A stretch of DNA of 45,769 bases from Acanthaster planci (lineage: Eukaryota > Echinodermata > Asteroidea > Valvatida > Acanthasteridae): positions 1 to 45,769 of the forward strand of contig NW_019091576.1 in assembly GCF_001949145.1 (NCBI RefSeq), written 5' to 3'. The notes beneath the pieces were generated by a model that worked only from the letters and a program-made list of their open reading frames with translations, made no database searches and was not told where the DNA came from. Of this stretch, positions 1 to 9,944 are shown piece by piece. Within the stretch, counting starts at the first letter, position 1. Each line of letters starts with the position of its first letter. Both the position numbers and the translations under genes were made by a program.

Positions 1-1190
1 ATAGCCGCTGTGGATTAAGAATAATCAACTCCACAAGCTTTCAGGATCGTAGTGATCCTCTTTTTGTTAATTGTAAAGTGTTAAAAGTACAAGATATATA
101 TCGTCTTCAACTGGTACCTTCATGCATCAACTTAAAAAAACCAGATTGCCCAAATCGATTTGTTCTATGTTTAGAAAAATGAAAATGTTCATCACTATTA
201 TTCTAGGCAACGTACTGATTTCCACAGGGTTTCATCACGTATTATTAAAACTTGCTGTAACCACGATAAAACACGAGGGATCAAAATTATGGAGCTCGTT
301 AGATTCCTCGTTAAAAAGTATTGGCAGTAGGTCAGTATTTAAATTATTTATAGATAAAGATATGTGGTTTACTTGTCATATGTATGTCCGTGTTTTATTA
401 ATTTATATTGTCTTATGTTACATATGTACATGTGTAATCTCTTGATGTAACCTTAACTTAATTAATGTGGGGCCACTTTTAGACAAGCTTTGCCTACCTT
501 GCGCAGATTAGAATGGCTACTATCATGATCCCCTCTTTTGTAATTACGTAATTAAAAAAACATTTCGGCCAAATGCAAAAACCTCCTGTTAATTTGCATT
601 TCTGTAGATGCTGAACAGCCTAGTTTAGTCGCCTTTAACATGGGGACTTCCCCTGAGCTGCTTCATTCTTTTCCAGAGCCTGCCTCCAGCCAGGTCCCAT
701 GGGGATTGTATGTAAATATCTAAACCACGTGCTGATAAGGGGTTATTGACAAAGAAAGTGCCTGGGCAAGCCTTGGAAAGCCTGGGCCTGTCTTATATCA
801 ATGGTCGGTCTCTCTTATGTGTCTCTGAGCTATAGACAGCTGTCTGGGTGGTTTCATTGTGTTGGGGGTGTCACATTTTTGTGGTTATAACGGAAGTGAT
901 CTCAAAACGATCACCTTGGTGCAATGGGTGTAAAAAGTAGGCTCTGTGCAGTGAATTCAGCTGATACTCGTGACAGCGTCCGAGCATTAACATGAAAAAA
1001 TCGGTCCTGTGCAACGGAGGGTTATATGGCCCTCGTCTACCCTAATTATATAACCAATCTTAATAATGTGTATTTATCCTATCTTTGTGGTGGTAAATAA
1101 AGTAAGACTGATTGAAATTATATTCTTATTATTGAATGAATTTAGTAAGCGCAAATTCATTTGAAAAGGACGTGTAAATGGGCGCCGTGG
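1..1190. other. Unassigned AT-rich sequence
   Basis: I see no convincing exon or known repeat here. The stretch 600-1060 is somewhat richer in G and C, and an AATAAA hexamer lies at 1096-1101 on the plus strand just before the GC-rich gag-like block. This could be a polyadenylation site of a gene or an element end, but nothing coding leads into it. Confidence 0.4.
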
Positions 1191-1194
1191 TGTA

Positions 1195-2830
1195 TTAGAC
1201 AGACCAACGGAACCGGATGTGAAGTCTGAAGCGGAGTCGGCTGCAAATCCGGGTGAGGAGCCAAGAGGAGAACCACACACAGGGCATTTGGATCCGGGGA
1301 AGTCCCCGGAGGAGTGGAGATTGACTCGAGGCAGCGTTTCCGAGAGAGCGGACCGCCGTCATCAAACCCGATGAAGAAATATCTTGCCTAGGTGTAGAGC
1401 GAGATTTCTTGCCAGTAATCCGGCCGTAGAACCAGAAGGAAAAACCTAAAATCCGGGACACTAGCAGCATATCTGGCATGCAGGTCGTGATAGGTCGAAG
1501 CGCACCGAGTCGCCGGGGCTCTGTGACGGAAGCAACCTGGTCAGATAGCCCTAGCCGGTAGCCACAAGCCGCAGTGATGAGTGGCGTTCTAGAACTACGG
1601 CGATGATGCAGTTCTGTAACCCGACAAGTGGTCGTTGAAGAGCCCACATAGTTAGGTGGCGCCCCTGAATGGGCCGGTCCCGAGAACGGGGCATTGGCCC
1701 GAGGCGTTGTAATTTCTATGTCACGTGTGAGTGGCCCGCTGTGAAGTTCGTCTGACTGCTGTAGTTCAAGGCGTGTGATGGTCGTTGTAGCTGGACCGGG
1801 AAGCGTGGGGTCGCCCCAGTGTGTAGACTGGTGAGCCATACTGATGAATACACGTCTTCCACGGTAGGCGCTGGTAGTGGGGAGACCGCCAGAGGACTTC
1901 AGAGCAAGGGAACTGGGGGTGAATGTCGGACGTCAATACCCAGCTAGCAAGGGAGTAAGTTTACTCGCCCCAAGTGCAGTGCCGAACGGACAGAGTCACC
2001 ACGATCCGGGACATGATCCGGAGCTCGGTCCCCGCTGGGGGAACGGTTCTGGCTGGACAACAGAGACCACTTCAGCCTCCGAGAACGCCCTTTGTGAGGG
2101 AGGAGGGACAGCCGCGAGGGGATTCGGGTTGGGTACTGTCGCCGCTGGTTGAGGCTTGGAGTCTATCTTGCGGGCGAGAGAGGTGAAGGCCTCCGAGAGG
2201 GACTGGAGGGTCGTTATCCACGGAGGTGGATCCAGATCGGAGCGGCGTTTCTTCTTAGCGTTGGACGAAGAAGAAGCCGAAAAAGATGTCTTGGCCTTGC
2301 GCTTCTTAGCCTTCACCGGTGCGGGGGAGCCAGACGCTGGGACGGTTGTAGGTACAGCCGGGCGGGTCCCCCAAATGGTCAGTCGTATCCTGCAAGGAAC
2401 GTCCCAGGTCAGGATCGGTGGCCGACGTCCATCGGCAGACCGGAGCTGCGGATGGGGTGTGGTGGATGAAAGCCCCTCGCCGTAGCAGTCCAAAAGGGGC
2501 GACATCGTCCGATGCAACGGGAGGCTGAGCGCCGTGTTGCATTGGAGACTCGTCCGTGGCGGAAGCAGTGGAGCGTGGCGAACCCGCCGTGGAACCCATT
2601 GCTCGCTTAGAGGGAGCAGAAGCCGCCCGGCGAGCAGAAGCCAGTGAAGGACCTGGGGCAGACAGCGGACCGTCGCCCCGCAAGCCCGGATGGTCCAACC
2701 AGTCGGTAAGGTCGCTCGGGGATGTGGTAGGTAGCGACGCCCGGTACCTGCAGCATCGAGAAAGGAACACCTCCTTATGCTCTTGTCAACCGTGATCAAC
2801 GGTATTGTGGTTTTTTTTTATTTCAACCAC
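1195..2830 (-). mobile_element. Gag-like ORF1 fragment of a tyrosine-recombinase retrotransposon (tentative)
   Basis: This GC-rich block stands out from its AT-rich surroundings. On the minus strand it stays open for long stretches (1996-2799 and 1195-1839). The protein is rich in Ser, Ala and Pro and has two lysine clusters (KAKKRKAK and NAKKKRR) like nuclear localisation signals, followed by DPPPWITTLQSL and a short amphipathic stretch. This layout suits the first ORF of DIRS/Ngaro-type elements, but I recognise no definite domain. The start around 2770 has a frameshift: peptides similar to SPSDLTDWLD recur at 14150-14345, and a GLLR-containing stretch near 2480 resembles one at 31260-31660, which suggests a repeat family. 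No RT follows to the left, so the copy is truncated. A host proline-rich gene is the alternative. Confidence 0.4.
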
Positions 2831-2944
2831 GTCCAACAGCGACCAAACCGGCAATTAGAGGATGGTATATGAAAAGTAAACAATATAGGACATTTAATTA
2901 ACAAATAAATAAATAATTAACACCAAAAAATTCCAAACTTCAAA
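2831..2944. other. A+T-rich junction left of the segmental duplication
   Basis: A poly-T run and AATA-type runs separate the gag-like block from the duplicated segment. The (AAAT)n run near 2900-2920 could be the tail of a retroposon, but no body can be attached to it. Confidence 0.3.
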
Positions 2945-2983
2945 AAAGCTCAGCACCAACAAACAACAACTGTATTACATTAC

Positions 2984-3190
2984 CTTTGCAATCATGGACC
3001 AAATATCCAATAATTTGATCCAAGGGTAAGTTTTTCCCTGGCAGACCTCTCAGGTTGGCAACTCTTTCCCAGCTGAATTCATGTCTCAGTCTACTTGGTG
3101 CTGCTCCAGCTACATCTGTGTTACAAATTGACAAAAACTTGCTATAAACCACACTTGTGAAATTGTTGTACAATGATGCAGCCTGTTGTA
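2984..3190 (-). CDS. DUF6589-like exon, duplicated copy (gene 2, counterpart of exon 19177-19383)
   Basis: The exon is 207 nt, the same length as its counterpart at 19177-19383, and has kept an open frame. It is bounded by an acceptor (CATAG before TACAAC) and a consensus donor (CAAAG then GTAATG). The peptide contains SLYNNFTSVVY, the core WERVANLRGLPGKN and PLDQI, which I place in the part of DUF6589 proteins just after the REGDG motif. Entry phase is 1 and exit phase is 1, as in copy 2. The next downstream exon expected (counterpart of 18550-18925) is not in the window: the gag-like block lies there instead. The intact frame and splice sites argue for a live or only recently dead exon, but no complete gene can be assembled around it. 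Confidence 0.7.
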
Positions 3191-3536
3191 CTATGAGCCA
3201 ACCATACACCAATTAGCTAAAAATTGCCCAAAAAGTGAACTTGAAAAATTTATCTATTTTGAAGGGTCACGTAATTTTGCATAGACACGCTTTCTGTGCA
3301 ATTAACTACAAAATCTGTCTGACTTTTGAATGAAGTCAGTTGATTTGTGAAGTTTTTGAACATCAGAAAGCGTTCTTTGCTTTTTTTGACAAATGATGAT
3401 GTGGGCACAGTTGCAGTGATGTCTTTCAAAGAGTGTGATTTGTTTATGCACAACACCCTGGGGTAACCAGGCTTGATTCAAGTTGGATAAAGGCTAGATG
3501 ATTGTAGACATAAGTGTATACGTGGATGTGGTTTCA

Positions 3537-3959
3537 AAAGTCCCCACTTCCAACATTTGAAACAGAGGTGCGGTGGGACAGTATTATGGTCGCACAGGTG
3601 CAAAGTTAGGATAGGCTATGTACATGTACAAAGTGTATCCACTGACTTTAGTTTGGCATCCAAGGAAGAAAGTGTACAGATACGAGGTTTTTATACTCAC
3701 ACATGGCGACCTAAAATTTGTAAGTTAAACACAATACAATTATTGTACTTCTTTTAGAACAGGAAATGCGGATAGGTAATGTTCCATTTTTCCCTTTTTT
3801 GTGCTGAAATCAATGTCACATTCTCTGCCCATTTTCTGCCCATGTTGTGTGTTCATGAAAATGGACATTTGTTTTGGCATAACACTGAAAATACCCGTAC
3901 AATTAGCAACACCAACAATGGAAACAAGTTTACCAAAAACCTTTTCAATATTCACAATG
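3537..3959. repeat. About 420-bp insertion present only in duplication copy 1
   Basis: Copy 2 runs directly from the sequence around GTGGTTTCAA to GAATTAGATCACAAA (near 19815-19850), while copy 1 has about 420 extra bases between the same points. It is either an insertion in copy 1 or a deletion in copy 2. I see no terminal inverted repeats or poly-A tail that would name it as a specific element. Confidence 0.55.
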
Positions 3960-5339
3960 ATTCACTGAATTAGATCACAAACAAGCAATCCATTTTAAGC
4001 ACTAGCTTATAAAGAAAATACTACAAAACAATTGATTAATTACCACTTTTGTAAATCCTAAAAAAATCAACCTTAAAGATCTCGAGTCACGTTTTTCACA
4101 AAACTTACATTTTCGAGGTTACCAGAAAAAGAAAAGTTCAGAAATACTTTCTATGAACATCAGTTTTTATCTTGAAGTACAGTGAATATTAGCCTGTTAG
4201 CATTAGCCAATCAGAATCTAGGTGTGGCATTCACTCCTCCTTCCTTGATCATTTTTCAGCCTTTTTTTCAGTTTAAAAAATACTTCTGGTGTGCTATGCA
4301 CTGTCTGTGATGTGGTGAGCTAGAATTAATGTTACCTTGCATATTTTCCATGAAGGTGAACTTTTGAGAAGTATGATACATATATGTAGGTGAAGATGTG
4401 TATTCATGTAGGTACACTATTTGTTTAAAAAAAGCCAGATGTGTCTCTCAAACAATGCTACAATATCCAGTTCCCGAAGAAGTTTCTTTTTTTTTCTTTG
4501 GAGGGGAAATTAAGCCAAAATTAGAATAAAAGCAATATCTCTGGGTAGAGGGAAGATAAGCATAACTCAACGACTGTTGGTTGCTCAGTCACCATTTTTG
4601 TGGTAATGTGAGTAGCAAAGCAACTAAAAATTATTGACGTCCAAAAGCCGTGTCAGTTTAACCCTAGCCCCCAAGGGTGTATGTCAAATCATACTGAAAC
4701 AGGAGGAATGGGGACTCTTAGGGTTAAATATTTTTGACAGAACACCACAAAGTACAATGAACTGTACATTATTAATTTCAAATTTGACAAATTTGTACGG
4801 TGCAGTTACAAGTATTACCGGCTTTTGGCAAAACCCTTAGTGTTTATCCATTTTCTTTCATGCGTGACTACACAATGGTCCTATGATAACTTGACTGAGT
4901 GCAGAGTAGAGCTGAATCATTTGCATAACTAACTTGTTTCCACACAGACTCCAGGCAATGCTTTTGTGCATTAGACTGAGGTCTTGTCATGACGGATAAT
5001 GCCCAACCATCCCCTTCAAACAAGATGAAGGATTTTACACATACACAACTTATACACATACAGGTACATATTAACAAAGTGTTTAAATTGAATAAGTTTC
5101 AAAATGGGCTTTTGTTTCACAAGAGTGCCAGTGTTGGCAAACTGTTACTTAAAAAAAGATATCAACTAATGTCTGATGCCTCTTTAGTCCTGATACAATT
5201 TTCAATACCAAATTGCTGGTCATTTGACATGATTAAAATCATGATATTTTCCTATTGCTACCGAAGTAATATCAATTAAGTGAATAATTAGATATATCGA
5301 TGGACTGTGACACAAAAGTGCATTTTCAAGGGTTACATT

Positions 5340-6386
5340 AACCCTCACCCACTGGCCCAAAGGCGGTTCCCTGGAGACAGGCTCCGGGGAACCGTATTCT
5401 CAGTAACCGTATTTGAAGTTTTGGGTACTTAGGGAACTTTTTTTTTTCATTTAAAAATGTCTGAAATGTATAATCTGGCCATGTTCTCCAAAGAGTACAG
5501 ATAACATGTTCGTAAATATCAGAGATCAGTGAATTGCAACATGAAGTTATATATTGCCTAGCAACAATCAAAAAGTTTTTCAAATTGATTAGTTACAAAA
5601 ATGATCATAAAACTCACATCATTATCATTAAAAATTATCATAAGACTTATATGGCTTAAACATATTTCACACAGAAACAGGAGATTGAATGCTCAGGGCA
5701 TACATCACAGTTTGCAACTGCGAAGGAGCAAAATATGAATACTGACTGTATTAACCAGTTCGTGTCGGTTTTTTCCCCAAAAAAGCTGCCAAGGGCGGTT
5801 TTTTTTCTCGCAAATTGTAATTCTGGCGCCAATAAAAATATGTAGGGAGGCACAACTATTGAGCTTAGCAGTAGTTTCATTCTTTTCCTCCTGATCTCTT
5901 CTGTGAGTCGTGTTTCAACTGCCTACATGTGCCGGGCATATGTCTACATGTACGTCAACAGTTTCACATGCAAAGGTCAATCGCACAGGCCTCATCTGTG
6001 GCCATGCATGTTCTTGCCATTATTTTCGATACAAAGGAGTTGCTTGTTGGCATTAACCTTACCTCTTTTGTGTCTTTTCACTTCAAAGCAAATCCATTTA
6101 CCCGAACAAAAGAGGCCTAATTAGTTCTTTTGTGTATGGTGTGGGCTCCCCAATTCAATTCTGATCACTCAAGAAAGACGCTTCTGGATTATTGTGGTAC
6201 GTGTACTAGCAACGTCCATTCATGTGTAGCGTCGTCTTCTGTGCTTTGGCCCAACCAAACATAACACATTAATACTTTAATCGCAGAAATGAAAAAAAGA
6301 GTTCTTAAAAGAGTGTACATGTCTTCCGTGGAACAAATAAGGAAAACTGTGGTACACGTCATCCAGCGACATGTAGTTTAACTTAC
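5340..6386. other. Intron-like sequence, nothing recognised
   Basis: This lies between the end of duplication copy 1 and the exon at 6387-6654. I searched the minus strand for the family exons that should come between them (middle region and PHD fingers) and found none. Confidence 0.5.
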
Positions 6387-6654
6387 TGTGATTTTCTTCC
6401 ACTGATGAATGTGCTCATTGTGCAAGGGCCGAATCCTGTCCACAGTCTCCTGCACTGCAAGATATGTAGAGCAGACTCCGAGGTGATGAAACTTATCAAA
6501 TATCCTCCTATCTGCTCCCTGCCGCCACATTTCCAACCCGACTATTCTGTGGCAGAACTTGTAAATCCGAGGGTTATGTGCGTACAGGATGTTTGCGACA
6601 ATGTTGCCAGTCATTCTGTTCCATGTTCCTCTTGCCTCTCGTCGAGTCATACGT
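6387..6654 (-). CDS. DUF6589-like exon, amino-terminal region (gene 2)
   Basis: The frame encodes RRMTRREARGTWNRMTG, then ILYAHNPRIYKFCHRIVGLE, then WRQGADRRIFDKFHHLGV and a tail ending HQWKKIT. The order fits the amino-terminal part of DUF6589 proteins as I remember them: a stretch ending in an array of short helices, then a GA(K/R) block and a closing W-K. The acceptor is excellent (pyrimidine tract then TACAG before ACGTATG) and the donor is ACA then GTAAGT. Entry phase is 2 and exit phase is 0, 268 nt. If it is spliced to the exon at 12383-12758 the phases fit, but the junction codon becomes TGA. Function of the family is unknown to me; some members look transposon-derived. Confidence 0.65.
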
Positions 6655-6989
6655 CTGTATAAAGACAAAGAGAACAAATCATGACCCCCAAAAAATCGAG
6701 ATGACTTTTAGTTTGGAGGAGTGAAAACACCAAGCTTTCCTTTCCTTTTTAAAAAGAGACATCTACGATTCCAGATCTAAGGTTGCTCACAATTGCTTGA
6801 TGGAATATTTTCTTGACCACTTCACACAGGAGGAGTGTGGACACACAAACGGTGTAACAGTGCTCAGGCTCTCTGTATACACACATAGAGTCATAGCTGA
6901 GTGAGCTGACAGATTCAAACACACCTTGACTCATCCTCAGCTGACACAAAAACCTGCTAAGCCCCCATTTGTTCATACACACATAAACG
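6655..6989. other. Intron-like sequence left of the gypsy relic
   Basis: A minus-strand frame stays open from 6982 to 6749, but it has no recognisable domain and runs on from the truncated integrase. I treat it as chance. The 3' part of the integrase and any 3' LTR are missing here. Confidence 0.4.
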
Positions 6990-7569
6990 TCCGAGACGTC
7001 TGCACAGGTGTGTCACATCTTGGCAGTTGAACTTGCCTGTTATGGTGGAAAATATTGCTTTTGGCAAATGCACACTTTTCACATCGCTGTATCCATTCTT
7101 TGACCTCCCTGAACACAACTGGCCAATAACACCTCTGATGAATCATCGCAAATGTTCGTTCAACACCTTGATGACCACTATGGTCATGGAGCGATGACAA
7201 CACTGTAGGCTTCAACGAAGCTGGTAATACAAGCTGTTTGACCTTGACCCCATTATGGATGATCTCCCTATATAATACACCATCTTGTTCGATAACTTTC
7301 TTCTTCTGTGGAAATAGGACCAACACTGGTTGGGTTTCAAGCTTCTTTTCTACCCTTGCAAGATCTTTATCCTCACGAAAGTACTTCGTAAACCTCTGAA
7401 TGGTTGGATCTCTCTGCCGTAATAGTCGAAGTTCCTCTTTGGAATATGAGGGGAAAGCAGATATCTGAGAAGATATTGTCAGGTGAATCCTTGCTGGTGT
7501 CAATTCTAGATTTTCTTCTACACCCACAACTTGCACTTTTGCCGGTACATTAGAACGAAGATTCCTCAT
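6990..7569 (-). pseudogene. Gypsy integrase, amino-terminal zinc-binding part only
   Basis: The frame carries LREDK-type charged spacers, then the integrase HHCC zinc-binding domain: LHDHSGHQGVERTFAM, CYWPVVFREVKEWIQRCEKC. His, His, Cys and Cys are all present with normal spacing. After CAFAKSNIFHHNRQVQLP the similarity ends and no DDE catalytic core follows. It overlaps the RNase H frame in another phase near 7560, a further frameshift. Confidence 0.9.
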
Positions 7570-7629
7570 GAACTATAGTACTATTCCCGTTCAGTGGTTC
7601 TTGTTCGGCTTTTCTTGGGATTAGTCGAG

Positions 7630-9076
7630 GGAGTGCATCTGCGTTGGCATTTTCTCGACCTGATATATACATTAGCTTGAAGTCGTCGTAAGTATTAAGC
7701 TTCGCAACCCATCTCTGTTCCGTTGCACCTAGACGAGCTGTCTGTAGGTGACTAAGTCCGTCCACACCTCAAAGGGGCTCCCATAGAGGTAGTCTTTGAA
7801 CTTTTCCGTGACGGCCCAAGTAAGAGCAAGGAGTTCCAATTTCATTGAACTGTACCGCTGCATGTTGCGCTCATTCGGACGGAGAGTACGACTGGCATAT
7901 GCCATCACTCGACGTTTTCCATCTTGCAGTTGAGATATGACAGCTCCCAAGCCGTCAAGACTTGCGTCAATCTCTTTGCTTAAATTAGCTTAACCTAGGA
8001 TTGGCATAGAAACAAATTTACTCTTTAGCTGCTCAAATGTGTCTTGACATTTATCATTCCACCGACTGCGGGAGTAGCTGGCCGTTTTCTTTTGGTACTC
8101 CCCAAGCAAGGCATACAGGTCTCGAGCATCCTTTGCGAATGATGGCACGTACCGCCTGTAGTAACTCGCAAAACCTAAGAAAACTCTTCGTTGTTTCAAT
8201 GTCCGCGGAATTGGCCATTCAGCTACTGCCTTGGTTTTACTGTCATCTGTTGCTATGCCATCGGCCGATAGCACATGTCTAGGATTTGTCGCCGAAACAG
8301 GTGACATTTTGAAGGTTTTAACTTCAAGTTGTTTGCCTTCAATCTTGTTAAAGCAAGGTCCAAGTGCCCCCAGGTGCTGTTCAAAAGACGTAGAATAGAT
8401 GACGGTATCGTCTTAATACACCAATAACATCTGGAAATACAGGTCGCCCAAACATCTCTGCATTAGTCGTTGGAATGTCGCCGGAGCCCCGCACAATCCA
8501 AAGGGCATACGATTGAATTCGTAAAGCCCTAACGGAGTCATGAAGGCGGTTTTCTCTCGATCACCCTCGTGCATTCTCACTTGATAACCACTGGCGAGGT
8601 CAAGCGTGCTGAAGAATTTCGCGCCACTGGGAGCGTCAAGTGAGTCTAAGATGCGTGGAAGTGGGAAAGCATCTCGTTTTGTTTGTGCGTTGAGTCGGCG
8701 ATAATCCACGCACATGCGTAGAGAGAGCCATCTTTCTTTCTAGCCAGCACTACTGGGGATGCATATGGACTACAGCTTTCTTTAATTATGTTGGCTTAAA
8801 GAAGATCTCTGATGTGCTGTTTTACCTCCTCGAATTGGTTCGGGAGAATACGTCGAAATGATAGTACAATGGGTTAACGGTCTTAGTGATGATCCGATGA
8901 GTTACTGTGGAAGTATCCCCAAAATAGAACTGGCTTGTTGCAAAAACATCACAATGTTTGTAAAGAAGAGATTGTATCGAAGCTCGCTGGTGTTTGGAGC
9001 CATCAAATTCAGACAAGTCGACTTGAATTGGGTTGCCACTAGGACTGATAGAATCCTCTTCACACATAGTAACCAC
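7630..9076 (-). pseudogene. pol: Gypsy reverse transcriptase and RNase H, disabled
   Basis: The lead-in is 9076-8822 (blocks SIQSLLYKHCDVFATS and THRIITKTVNPLYY). RT follows: [26 protein letters not shown] (motif A Asp kept), [17 protein letters not shown], then a TAA in place of the second residue of the YxDD box (8413-8415) followed directly by DDTVIYS. The connection (FLGFASYYRRYVP) and RNase H (DASLDGLGAV, RYSSMKLELLAL, FEVWTD) follow. Damage seen: a GAA to TAA-like stop at LL-stop-ANIIKES near 8800, a two-base insertion just before CVDY near 8716, a stop at 7990-7992 with loss of a few residues before DASLDG, and a deletion plus frameshift after WTD near 7740. Confidence 0.92.
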
Positions 9077-9109
9077 GATTTCCGACAGAGACCATATTGA
9101 ACTGCACTT

Positions 9110-9400
9110 CTGGGTTGTTGCCTGCAGTTATCGACTCAACAGGACTCATGATACCAATCGAAGTACGTTCTGGTACAGCAACCCCCTACAGAAGATAGAT
9201 TCACCATTCTCACAGGGAAGGAAGGGCGAGTAGAGTCGACTACGGTAGCCTGAACCATTCCCCAGGACGAAGATTCTCGGAGTTTCTCACAGGCTCTACG
9301 ACTGAGAATCGACTTCCGGTTATTCTTCTTCTTGTAGCTAGGACAGTGACCCATGACTGTGCTGGAATAAATGTCGATTGCCCGCTGACAGTGTGCACAA
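9110..9400 (-). pseudogene. Gypsy protease-RT linker remnant
   Basis: Two frames together carry IPAQSWVTVLA, RRITGSRFSVVEPV, STRPSFPVRMVNLS and IMSPVESITAG. These are short blocks typical of the spacer between the aspartic protease and the RT of gypsy elements. The switch between the two frames lies near 9270. The catalytic D-S/T-G of the protease is not present anywhere in the relic. Confidence 0.6.
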
Positions 9401-9944
9401 GTGATGACTTCGGAAACACCCTCAGCAAATTGATCAAATAGTAACCGATCTTTACAGGAGCCTAAATGGTCGCATTTTTAACAACTGTGTTCAGTACCTC
9501 CATCAAATGGTGAGAAAAATCTCTCAGAGACTGAGTTTGCTTCTGCTTGCATTCAAAAAACTGCCCTTGCAATTGAACACCTACAGCTTTGACTCCAAAA
9601 ACGTTTTGTAAAATCAAAACCAATTTATCAACTGCATTACGATCTGTCTCAGGGCGGAGATTAACTTCCTCCCTAGCAACACCTTCTAAATGCTAGAACA
9701 TGAGGTGCACTTTATCTTCATCTGCAAGAGGCCTGGAGACAATATATGCATGAATATCACAGAGCCAATCTTCCAAAGCAATATCTTGTTCTTTGCCTGT
9801 AAATGATTTGATCTTTTTCTGGGAAGGCATTGATAGGAACGCAGGAGAGCTCTTTTCTTTCTTCAACCTGGAAACTGATTCTAACTATCGACTTAGTTTT
9901 TCTAAGCGATCTCGCAATGAGTCTACATCTTCCTTTGATGCCAT
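9390..9944 (-). pseudogene. gag: Gypsy gag (capsid region), disabled
   Basis: An ATG at 9942-9944 opens a frame beginning MASKEDVDSLRDRLEKLS, a short coiled-coil-like start. It then has FTGKEQDIALEDWL, a region with VHLMF and HLEGVAREEVNLRP, and LRDFSHHLMEVL. The pattern W-L, then EGxAREEV, then a leucine-rich stretch and SLRDFSH is that of the gypsy capsid and of PNMA-type genes derived from it. In-frame TAG codons stand at 9885-9887 and 9693-9695. Near 9450 the frame shifts into RLLFDQFAEGV, the expected capsid end. The zinc knuckles and the protease are then missing: within about 40 bases the sequence reaches the protease-RT linker, so roughly a kilobase was lost. Confidence 0.8.

Larger units (their letters stand above)
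2945..5339. repeat. Segmental duplication, copy 1
   Basis: This segment aligns in the same orientation with 19137-21203. Shared landmarks include the exon at 2984-3190, the block near 3250-3480, the block near 4640-4840 beginning after CGTGTCAGTTTAACCC, and the end at CAAGGGTTACATTA. Copy 1 has about 420 extra bases (3537-3959) that copy 2 lacks. Copies differ by substitutions and small indels throughout, so the duplication is not recent. Homology stops abruptly at 5339, the position matching the start of a THAP-type transposon fragment in copy 2. Confidence 0.85.
6990..9944 (-). mobile_element. Decayed Ty3/gypsy LTR retrotransposon
   Basis: Reading from 9944 to 6990 on the minus strand gives gag, a protease-to-RT linker, reverse transcriptase, RNase H and the zinc-binding start of integrase, in the standard Ty3/gypsy order. 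At least two gag stops, a TAA near the RT start, a stop inside the YxDD box, two or more frameshifts and two internal deletions make it dead. The integrase catalytic core and both LTRs are not found, so the copy is truncated at about 6990 and its 5' LTR is not identifiable beyond 9944. It sits in the intron between gene 2 exons at 12383-12758 and 6387-6654, in the same orientation as the gene. Confidence 0.92.

Noticed and set aside
7550-7569. Overlap of two pol frames as a programmed frameshift
   Set aside because: The element has many other lesions, and there is no slippery site; an ordinary mutation is simpler.
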